From assembly GCA_900552475.1 (NCBI GenBank), contig USAC01000021.1, forward strand, positions 1 through 27,817: DNA of 27,817 nt, written 5' to 3'. The position numbers and the translations under genes are program-made. This document shows, piece after piece, positions 22,285 to 27,817 of this stretch (positions within the stretch are counted from its first letter, which is position 1; each line of letters starts with the position of its first letter). Source of the stretch: an uncultured Eubacteriales bacterium. GTDB lineage: Bacteria; Bacillota; Clostridia; Oscillospirales; Oscillospiraceae. The notes under the pieces were generated by a model. It was not told the origin of the DNA. It made no database searches and saw only the letters and a list, made by a program, of their open reading frames with translations.

Positions 22285-23541
22285 ATGAAAGATCTGTATG
22301 TTGTGAATTGCTGCAGAACCGCGATCGGTTCTTTTGGCGGCGCCCTGAAGAATACGCCCGCCGCCGAGATGGGCGCTGTCGTCGTCAAGGAAGCTCTGAA
22401 GCGCGCGAATGTCGCTCCGGAGAACGTGGATGAGCTGATGTTCGGCTGCATCCTGACCGCTGCGCAGGGTCAGAACGTGGCCCGCCAGGTCTCCATCAAG
22501 GCCGGCATTCCCTATTCCGTCCCCGCTTACACCGTCGGCATGGTCTGCGGCTCCGGTATGAAGTCCGTCATCGAGGGCGCCCGCTCCATCCTGGCCGGCG
22601 ACGCCGACATCGTTGTCTGCGGCGGTACCGAGAACATGAGCGCCGCTCCCTTCGCCTCCATGGACGCCCGCTGGGGTGCCCGCATGGGCGATAAGAAGCT
22701 GGTCGACACCATGATCAAGGACGGCCTGTGGGACGCTTATAACAACTATCACATGGGCACCACCGCCGAGAACATCAACGACATCTGGGGCATCACCCGC
22801 GAGGAGCAGGATGCCTTCGCCGCCGCCTCCCAGCAGAAGACCGAGGCCGCGCAGGCTGCCGGTAAGTTCGACGACGAGATCGTCCCCGTGATGGTCAAGG
22901 TCAAGAAGGCAATGGTTCCCTTCGCCAAGGATGAGTATCCCAAGGCGGGCGTGACCAAGGAGGGCATCGCCAAGCTGCGCGGCGCGTTCCCCGTCGGCCC
23001 CGAGTCCCCGAATCCCGAGGTTGTCCATACCTTCGAGGTCACCGGCGCGCAGGATGCCGCCGATAAGGGCACGCAGCGCGTGACCGCCGCCAACGCCTCC
23101 GGCATCAACGACGGCGCTGCCGCCATCGTGCTCGCCTCCGGCGACGCGGTTGCCAAGTACGGCCTGAAGCCCATGGCCAAGCTGATCGGCTGGGGCCAGG
23201 GCGGCGTGGATCCCAAGATCATGGGCGTCGGCCCCGTGCCCGCCACCCGCGCGGCGCTGAAGAAGGCCGGCCTGACCGTCGATGATATGGATCTGATCGA
23301 GGCCAACGAGGCGTTTGCGGCGCAGTCCATCGCGGTTGCCCGTGAGCTGGGCTTTGACATGAGCAAGGTCAACGTCAACGGCGGCGCCATCTCCCTGGGC
23401 CACCCCGTCGGCGCTTCCGGTGCCCGTATCATCGTCACGCTGCTGCACGAGATGCAGAAGCGCCCCGATGCCAAGCACGGCCTGGCCACGCTGTGCATCG
23501 GCGGCGGCATGGGCGTTGCCACCGTGTACGAGAAGTGCTGA
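22285..23541 (+). CDS. Acetyl-CoA C-acetyltransferase (thiolase), butyrate pathway
   Basis: A 418-residue cytoplasmic enzyme joining two acetyl-CoA to acetoacetyl-CoA, the first step toward butyrate in clostridia. Active-site parts are all visible: the nucleophile Cys in VCGSGMKSV (about residue 89), the NEAFAAQ segment, His in GHPVGASGAR, and the second Cys in CIGGGMG. It is about 25 residues longer than the usual 392. The extra segment lies before the TAANASGINDGAA motif (roughly residues 235-263, GPESPNPEVVHTF...DKGTQR). Codon use is strongly biased to GCC, CTG and AAG, as in highly expressed genes. AGGAGG lies 7-8 bases before the ATG. No other butyrate gene is adjacent. Confidence 0.93.
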   Translation: MKDLYVVNCCRTAIGSFGGALKNTPAAEMGAVVVKEALKRANVAPENVDELMFGCILTAAQGQNVARQVSIKAGIPYSVPAYTVGMVCGSGMKSVIEGARSILAGDADIVVCGGTENMSAAPFASMDARWGARMGDKKLVDTMIKDGLWDAYNNYHMGTTAENINDIWGITREEQDAFAAASQQKTEAAQAAGKFDDEIVPVMVKVKKAMVPFAKDEYPKAGVTKEGIAKLRGAFPVGPESPNPEVVHTFEVTGAQDAADKGTQRVTAANASGINDGAAAIVLASGDAVAKYGLKPMAKLIGWGQGGVDPKIMGVGPVPATRAALKKAGLTVDDMDLIEANEAFAAQSIAVARELGFDMSKVNVNGGAISLGHPVGASGARIIVTLLHEMQKRPDAKHGLATLCIGGGMGVATVYEKC

Positions 23542-23580
23542 ACGGCTGTATAAGCTGAGCAGCTTCGCGATAAATGACAT

Positions 23581-23620
23581 AAAACCGCACGGCGCAGAGC
23601 ATTCTGCGCCGTGCGGTTTT
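23581..23620 (+). terminator. Strong intrinsic terminator of the thiolase gene
   Basis: AAACCGCACGGCGCAGA pairs perfectly with TCTGCGCCGTGCGGTTT around loop GCAT, followed by more T. Confidence 0.92.
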
Positions 23621-23734
23621 TGCATCTGATGTGTTTGCGGAAGGGTGGGGGATGGATGGTCTGACACCGTTGCACCGTACGCAGTTGGTATGCAGGAATT
23701 CTGCTCCAAAATAAAGAAAAAAGGGGTAAATGTG

Positions 23735-23842
23735 ATGATCCAACAGGTGGCGGATTGCCTGAAGCAGGCTCGCGTGCCGTTTCCGGCGGCCTTTCGGGGG
23801 ATTATGCTGGATGATTCCACAAAATGGAGAGGAAAACGGTAG
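23735..23842 (+). CDS. Possible 35-residue leader ORF overlapping the next gene
   Basis: An ATG at 23735 with AAAAGGGG upstream opens a 35-residue frame (MIQQVADCLKQARV...) that ends 19 bases inside the next ORF. No family is recognised. It could be a small protein, a translational coupler for the following gene, or the broken N-terminal part of a once longer gene. Confidence 0.35.
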   Translation: MIQQVADCLKQARVPFPAAFRGIMLDDSTKWRGKR

Positions 23843-24186
23843 GTAAACCCTACTGGAAGGCTATCGAAAACTTCCCTCGCCACAAAGAAGTAATCGACCG
23901 GCTCTCGAGAAAGTATGATGCAGTTCTGGCACGGTATCCATACAAAAGCGGAAAGTACCAGTTGGAGGAAGAAGATTTCTTCGCGGAGCTTATCCTCCAG
24001 TGCAGAGAAGCGGAGTTCTGTTCGGGCGGCTCATTTTTGGAGCGGGACTGCCGCGCGATTGACGCAGATCTCCATGAGCGGATGCTGCAGGCGCGTAAGC
24101 TATATAACCCATACCGCAATCTGTATCTGGATAAATGCTATGGCGAGAGCAAGACTCCGCTCGGCGCATGGATGGACTTTCAGTAA
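23824..24186 (+). CDS. Hypothetical protein, 120 residues
   Basis: A charged, mostly helical cytoplasmic protein rich in Tyr, Arg and Glu (PYWKAIENFP, RYPYKSGKYQLEEEDFF, LYNPYRNLYLDKCYGESKTPLGAWMDF). I recognise no family. There is no good ribosome binding site before its ATG, so translation may depend on the overlapping small ORF upstream. Codon use is less GC-rich than in neighbouring genes, which hints at later acquisition. A GGGAGCCCC hairpin closes it. Confidence 0.6.
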   Translation: MERKTVGKPYWKAIENFPRHKEVIDRLSRKYDAVLARYPYKSGKYQLEEEDFFAELILQCREAEFCSGGSFLERDCRAIDADLHERMLQARKLYNPYRNLYLDKCYGESKTPLGAWMDFQ

Positions 24187-24204
24187 ATACGAGGAGGAAC
24201 AGAG

Positions 24205-24229
24205 CGGGAGCCCCATATGGGGGCTCCCG
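24205..24229 (+). terminator. Hairpin terminator after the 120-residue ORF
   Basis: CGGGAGCCCC pairs with GGGGCTCCCG around an ATAT(G) loop, followed by TTTG. Confidence 0.7.
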
Positions 24230-24334
24230 TTTGTAATTGCGTGAAAATTTCCCAGAACCTGCCCGCGTCACATAATTTTCACTTCCCTGCAAAAAATAGG
24301 CGTGACAATTTAAGTAACTGGAGGAATTTCATAT

Positions 24335-24874
24335 ATGAAAGCAACCGGAATTGTGCGCCGCATCGACGACCTCGGCCGCGTCGTTATCCCTAAGGAAATC
24401 CGAAGAACCATGCGTATCCGCGAGGGCGACCCGTTGGAGATTTACACGACGCGTGACGGGGAGGTCATTTTTAAGAAGTATTCCCTCATCAGCGGGCTGG
24501 AGGACTTTGCGGCGCAGTTCTGCGACACGCTCAGCCGCAGCACGGACTTTACCGCAGCCGTCACCGACCGGGATGCGGTGGTGGCCGTCGCGGGGAGCGG
24601 CAAGCGCGAGCTGATGGGAAAGCCCCTCTCGGCGGAGACGTCGGAGCTGATGGAGGGGCGGAGCATCTATCAGTACGCGGGCGGGGCGCAGCAGGTCATG
24701 CTCTCCGACGCGAACGGCAAGTTCGCGGTGTCCGTGGCGGCGCCGATCCTCAGCGGTGGAGACGTGCTGGGGCTGGTGGTGTTCCTCTCCGCGCAGCGGC
24801 AGGTGCCAGGCGAGACGGAATACAAGCTCGCCCAGACCGTGGCGGCGTTTCTGGGCAAGCACATGGAGAGTTAA
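24335..24874 (+). CDS. spoVT: Stage V sporulation protein T, AbrB-family regulator
   Basis: A 179-residue DNA-binding regulator. Residues 1-50 are the AbrB swapped-hairpin domain (MKATGIVRRIDDLGRVVIPKEIRR...REGDPLEIY). Residues about 55-178 are a GAF-like sensor domain (VAAPILSGGDVLGLVVFLS). This matches SpoVT, which tunes late forespore (sigma-G) genes and spore coat or germination functions. Length and both domains agree with the B. subtilis protein. GGAGG is about 10 bases before the ATG. It confirms a spore-forming host. I did not find a convincing sigma-G promoter in 24230-24330, though the leader is AT-rich. Confidence 0.93.
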   Translation: MKATGIVRRIDDLGRVVIPKEIRRTMRIREGDPLEIYTTRDGEVIFKKYSLISGLEDFAAQFCDTLSRSTDFTAAVTDRDAVVAVAGSGKRELMGKPLSAETSELMEGRSIYQYAGGAQQVMLSDANGKFAVSVAAPILSGGDVLGLVVFLSAQRQVPGETEYKLAQTVAAFLGKHMES

Positions 24875-24902
24875 GCGGATCATAACCTTTCGTATGAAAA
24901 TC

Positions 24903-24924
24903 CGACCGTCAAAGGGTCGTTTTT
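24903..24924 (+). terminator. Intrinsic terminator of spoVT
   Basis: CGACC pairs with GGTCG across a 7-base loop, followed by five T and CCCC. Confidence 0.65.
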
Positions 24925-25062
24925 CCCCTTTGCGGACAAGAAAAAGCGGACATCCGTTCCCCGCCTCCTAATAAGAAAACATGAGATAGTCCAGTAAAAT
25001 CAATGTTTTCAGAGGCAAGGAACACGATGTGAAGTCAAAAAATCAAATACTGGCAGGATAAA

Positions 25063-25089
25063 GGGTGCTGATGTGAAATATCAGCACCC
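25063..25089 (+). terminator. First of two tandem hairpins at the ICE left end
   Basis: GGGTGCTGAT pairs with ATCAGCACCC around a 7-base loop, then TTTTCC. Confidence 0.8.
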
Positions 25090-25101
25090 TTTTCCTGTCC
25101 C

Positions 25102-25132
25102 AAACGCCATAGGGAATCCTATGGCGTTTTTA
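25102..25132 (+). terminator. Second tandem hairpin at the ICE left end
   Basis: AAACGCCATAGG pairs perfectly with CCTATGGCGTTT around GAAT and runs into more T. No gene precedes the pair on this strand after spoVT, so they would block read-through from the chromosome into the element. The rest of 25133-25312 is AT-rich and holds no gene I can support. Confidence 0.82.
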
Positions 25133-25312
25133 CTTTCCATCAAGTACACGGAAAACTGTATTGAAAGGGGTGAGAAATCGAAGGTATTTCTTCATGTAGG
25201 AAATGCAAATCAAGTGTCCATAGGTTTTCCCACATGGAGAAGCAAGTGGGCACAGAATTGAATTTTTTCCGAAAACGAACACTTTTCCAGACCGCCGGAG
25301 GGAGGTGAGATT

Positions 25313-26212
25313 ATGGCGGTATTTCGCATTGAGAAAACCCGCGACTACACGGTGATGGCAAACCATCATCTGCGGAACACGGCACTGTCGCTGAAAGCGA
25401 AGGGGCTGCTGTCCCTCATGCTATCCTTGCCGGAGGATTGGGACTACACCACCAAAGGTCTTGCGCGGATATGCCGGGATGGAGTGGACAGCATTTGTGC
25501 TACGGTCCGGGAGCTGGAGGATGCGGGATACATTATCCGTGAAAGAGTCCGCAACGCCAACGGGCGGCTCGGCAGCATCGAGTACACGATTTTGGAGCAG
25601 CCCAGGCCGCCGGAACCTAAACCGGGAAAACCTGAACGGGAAAATCCAGTTCAGGTAAAACCAGTCTTGGATTCTCCTGTCTTGGGAAAACCTGAACAGG
25701 AAAAACCCGCACAATTAAATACTAAAGGATCAAGTAACCAAATATCAAATACTGATTCATCAAGTACGGAAGGATCAAATCCTATCCAATCAAGTCCCCA
25801 AACCCCCGCAGAGACCAAACGAACCGGACGGGACTGGATGCGGGAGCGAGAGAGCTATCGGGAACTGATTTTGGAGAATATCGAGTATGACTATCTATGC
25901 CGGGATGACCGGCTGGATCGGGATATGCTGAATGAACTGGTGGAACTCATGGTGGATACCGTCTGTTCCCGCAGGGAAACGATCCGCATTGCCGGGGACG
26001 ACTATCCGGCGGAGGTGGTCAAATCCCGGTTCCTGAAGCTGAACAGTTCTCACATTGAGTATGTGTTGGACCGTATGCGGGAGAACACCACCTATGTCCG
26101 CAACATCAAGAAATATCTGCTGGCTGCCCTGTATAACGCCCCGGCCACCATCGACAGCTACTATGCGTCCCTGGTGAACCATGACCTGTACGGCAGCGGA
26201 GAAAGGAGATGA
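25313..26212 (+). CDS. Helix-turn-helix/RepA-N-like protein with DUF6017
   Basis: A 299-residue protein. Residues 1 to about 95 are a winged helix (ALSLKAKGLLSLMLSLPEDWDYT, VDSICATVRELEDAGYIIRERVRN) like those of DnaD and replication-initiator RepA-N proteins. A Pro/Glu/Lys then Ser/Asn-rich linker spans about 98-165 and is AT-rich in DNA. The C-terminal part (about 170-299) matches DUF6017 as seen in ICE proteins (ENIEYDYL, ELVELMVDTV, VKSRFLKLNSSHIEYVLDRM). It probably binds DNA and takes part in ICE replication or regulation. GGAGG precedes the ATG by about 8 bases. It leads an operon with pcfB and virD4. Confidence 0.82.
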   Translation: MAVFRIEKTRDYTVMANHHLRNTALSLKAKGLLSLMLSLPEDWDYTTKGLARICRDGVDSICATVRELEDAGYIIRERVRNANGRLGSIEYTILEQPRPPEPKPGKPERENPVQVKPVLDSPVLGKPEQEKPAQLNTKGSSNQISNTDSSSTEGSNPIQSSPQTPAETKRTGRDWMRERESYRELILENIEYDYLCRDDRLDRDMLNELVELMVDTVCSRRETIRIAGDDYPAEVVKSRFLKLNSSHIEYVLDRMRENTTYVRNIKKYLLAALYNAPATIDSYYASLVNHDLYGSGERR

Positions 26213-26218
26213 TAGGTC

Positions 26219-26707
26219 ATGCAGGAAGAAGTCACCCAGCGCACCATTGCCCTCTGTGTGGAGGCCACCAAACTCTCCGCCGGGATGCTGCAGCAGGCCA
26301 TGAAAAAAGTGCTGGACGAGATGCAGAAAGGAGTGACCGGCCATAAGACCAAGCTGCACCACGGAAAGCAGACCCTCCGGCAGCTGATGAAGCACAACAC
26401 CGGCGTTTCCAACATCGAGATCACCGACCGGAACATCCGGGCCTTTTCCGCCACCGCCAAGAAGTACGGCATTGACTTTGCTCTGAAAAAGGATACCAGC
26501 GGCGAGATACCCCGCTACCTGGTGTTCTTCAAGGGCCGGGATGCCGACGTTATCACGGCAGCCTTTCGGGAGTTCTCCGCAAAGAACCTGGAGAAAGAGA
26601 AAAAGCCCTCCATCCGCAAGGAGCTGGAGCAGGCGAAACAGCAGTCCAAAGCCCAGCACCGCCAGCGGGAGAAGGTCAAGACCAAAGACCGGGGTGTGGA
26701 ATTATGA
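26219..26707 (+). CDS. PcfB family protein (DUF3801), conjugation accessory
   Basis: A 162-residue protein with the DUF3801 pattern (GKQTLRQLMKHNTGVSNIEI, FSATAKKYGIDFALKKD, YLVFFKGRDADVITAAF) and a basic, Lys/Arg/Gln-rich tail. PcfB of the enterococcal plasmid pCF10 works with the coupling protein PcfC at the transfer channel. AAAGGAG lies before the ATG. Its stop overlaps the virD4 start by four bases (ATGA), so translation is coupled. Confidence 0.88.
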   Translation: MQEEVTQRTIALCVEATKLSAGMLQQAMKKVLDEMQKGVTGHKTKLHHGKQTLRQLMKHNTGVSNIEITDRNIRAFSATAKKYGIDFALKKDTSGEIPRYLVFFKGRDADVITAAFREFSAKNLEKEKKPSIRKELEQAKQQSKAQHRQREKVKTKDRGVEL

Positions 26708-27738
26708 CGGTTGACTGGAAGAAAAAGCTGATCCCCAACCTCCCGTATCTGCTGTTCGTGTATCTCTTTGACAAGCTCTGCCAGGCGGTGCGCCTTGCGC
26801 CCGGCCTTGACGCCTCTGAAAAGTTCCTGCATTTGAGCCAGGGCTTTACGGAGGCGTTTTCTTCTGGGCTGCCAAGTCTGCATCCGCTGGACCTGCTGGC
26901 GGGTATCGCCGGGGCGGTCATTGTTCGGCTGGCGGTGTATGCCAAGAGCAAGAATACAAAGAAATATCGCAAGGGCATTGAGTACGGCAGCGCACGATGG
27001 GGCACGGCGGCCGATATTGCCCCCTATGTCGATCCGGTTCCCGACTGGAACATTCCTTTGACCCAGACGGAAAAGCTCACCATGTCCAGCCGCCCGAAAA
27101 ATCCCAAGTACGCCCGAAACAAGAACATTCTGGTCATCGGCGGCAGCGGCAGCGGCAAGACCCGGTTCTTCGTCAAGCCCTCACTCATGCAGATGCACAG
27201 CAGCTATGTGGTCACCGATCCCAAAGGACAGCTTTTGTCCGAGGTGGGGACCATGCTGCGGCGGGGCGCCCCCAAGCTGGACGAGAACGGAAAACCCCTG
27301 CGGGATGCCCGCGGGAAGGTCATCTATGAGCCGTACCGCATTAAAGTCCTCAACACCATCAACTTCAAAAAGAGCATGAAATACAACCCCTTCGCCTATA
27401 TTCGGTCGGAGAAAGACATCCTCAAATTGGTCAATGTCATCATTGCCAACACCAAAGGCGACGGAGAAAAATCCTCGGAAGATTTTTGGGTGAAGGCCGA
27501 GCGGCTTTTGTACTGCGCCCTGATCGGGTACATCTGGTACGAGGCGGGGCCGGAAGAAAAGAACTTCCTCACGCTGCTGGAGCTCATCAACGCATCGGAG
27601 GCCAGAGAGGACGACGAGGAATTTCAGTCGCCCGTGGATATTCTGTTCGCCAAGCTGGAGAAGGAGCACCCGGACCACTTCGCTGTGAAGCAGTACCGCA
27701 AATTCAAATTGGCTGCCGGTGTTGTATGCCAAGCATGA
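26704..27738 (+). pseudogene. VirD4-like conjugal coupling protein, truncated
   Basis: The open frame gives 344 residues; intact CD1115-type VirD4 proteins are about 600. Two N-terminal membrane segments (about residues 12-30 and 58-80) are followed by the Walker A motif GGSGSGKT (about 143-150) and NPFAYIRSEKDILKLVNVI, all normal for the family. After KFKLAAG the frame reads VVCQA and stops, with no sign of the expected continuation in any forward frame. Walker B and the rest of the ATPase are lost, so it cannot pump DNA. The break is near 27720. Confidence 0.82.
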
Positions 27739-27817
27739 CCGAGCCGAGTTTGTCCGTGTGGTGCAGGAAGCGCAGTCCAGCCAGCAGACCACAGAGGTCA
27801 GGAAACAGCGGACACGC
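27722..27817 (+). pseudogene. Fragment resembling a serine recombinase coiled-coil region, fused to the VirD4 break
   Basis: In the frame starting at 27722 the sequence reads LYAKHDRAEFVRVV, then QEAQSSQQTTEVRKQRTR, to the window end without a stop. This pattern (Y-A-x(4)-EFVR-V, then a basic coiled coil) resembles the segment after the catalytic domain of large serine recombinases (DUF4368-type). It has no start and begins at the VirD4 break. The assignment rests on about 32 residues. Confidence 0.4.

Larger units (their letters stand above)
25020..27817 (+). mobile_element. Left part of an integrative conjugative element (CD1115/Tn1549-like gene order), degraded
   Basis: Three consecutive plus-strand genes (HTH/DUF6017, PcfB/DUF3801, VirD4) are in the order found at the left of many clostridial ICEs. 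The left boundary lies somewhere between the spoVT terminator (24924) and the first gene (25313); I could not define an attachment site. The VirD4 gene breaks off near 27720, so the element is probably defective or the window ends at a rearrangement. Confidence 0.65.

Noticed and set aside
22249..23883. 544-codon minus-strand frame opposite the thiolase
   Set aside because: Gly/His/Asp-rich shadow of a strongly codon-biased gene; it also crosses the thiolase terminator.
24242..24276. Possible sigma-G promoter before spoVT (TGAAAA ... CATAATT)
   Set aside because: Spacing between the boxes is about 23 bases, too long for a sigma-G promoter.
25073..25261. 62-codon plus-strand frame at the ICE left end
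   Set aside because: It runs through both terminator hairpins, has no ribosome binding site and shows no recognisable protein features.
1..27817. CRISPR array, toxin-antitoxin pair or classical defence island
   Set aside because: No regularly spaced repeats, no Cas-like proteins and no small toxin-antitoxin gene pair were seen; the lone NYN gene has no partner.

Overview
The window looks like chromosome of a GC-rich, endospore-forming Clostridia member, most likely of the Oscillospiraceae/Ruminococcaceae group. The basis is inference from content: a SpoVT regulator, a SpoIIQ-like M23 protein, RNase Y, AGGAGG-type ribosome binding sites, consensus sigma-A promoters, LPxTG-like wall anchoring, and the start of a CD1115-type Gram-positive conjugative element. 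No rRNA gene or CRISPR array was seen. There is one tRNA, tRNA-Leu(UAG).

Layout. 1-6.3 kb, all on the minus strand: SpoIIQ-like peptidase, a divergent GpsA-like dehydrogenase, a relic of a GLUG-repeat surface protein, RNase Y, an Amidase_3/SH3 cell-wall protein, tRNA-Leu and a lipoprotein. 6.4-11.4 kb, minus: one giant wall-anchored protein with InlB-type repeats and a DUF4430 (transcobalamin-like) domain. It sits behind a leader that reads as a cobalamin riboswitch followed by an intrinsic terminator. 11.5-12.7 kb: prfB. 12.7-17.8 kb: two divergent operons forming a corrinoid methyl-transfer system. On the minus strand are a RACo-type corrinoid activator and a homocysteine S-methyltransferase; on the plus strand are a DUF2284 Cys-rich protein and a UroD-type methyltransferase fused to a corrinoid-binding module. 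18-24.9 kb: small membrane protein, NYN nuclease-like protein, SprT-like metalloprotease, PPIase-like foldase, acetyl-CoA acetyltransferase, two small unknown ORFs and spoVT. 25-27.8 kb: the left part of an ICE (HTH/DUF6017, PcfB, VirD4). Its VirD4 gene is broken and joined to what looks like a serine-recombinase fragment.

How it fits together. The most interesting part is 6.4-17.8 kb, where three independent B12 signals meet. They are a cobalamin riboswitch, a surface protein with the domain named after the C-terminus of animal transcobalamin/intrinsic factor, and a four-gene corrinoid methyltransferase set with its own reactivator. The homocysteine methyltransferase has no complete folate domain and no B12 domain of its own. 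The corrinoid module is fused instead to a UroD-type methyltransferase. The simplest model (inference) is an unknown methylated compound -> corrinoid -> homocysteine, giving methionine without methyl-folate, with RACo rescuing oxidised corrinoid. The surface protein would capture corrinoid when intracellular B12 is low. The two methyltransfer operons are driven by face-to-face promoters whose predicted start sites are adjacent.

A modular 3'-UTR repeat recurs in the same orientation behind three unrelated genes (SpoIIQ-like, giant surface protein, UroD-corrinoid fusion). The thiolase promoter carries a good candidate Rex operator between its -35 and -10 boxes.
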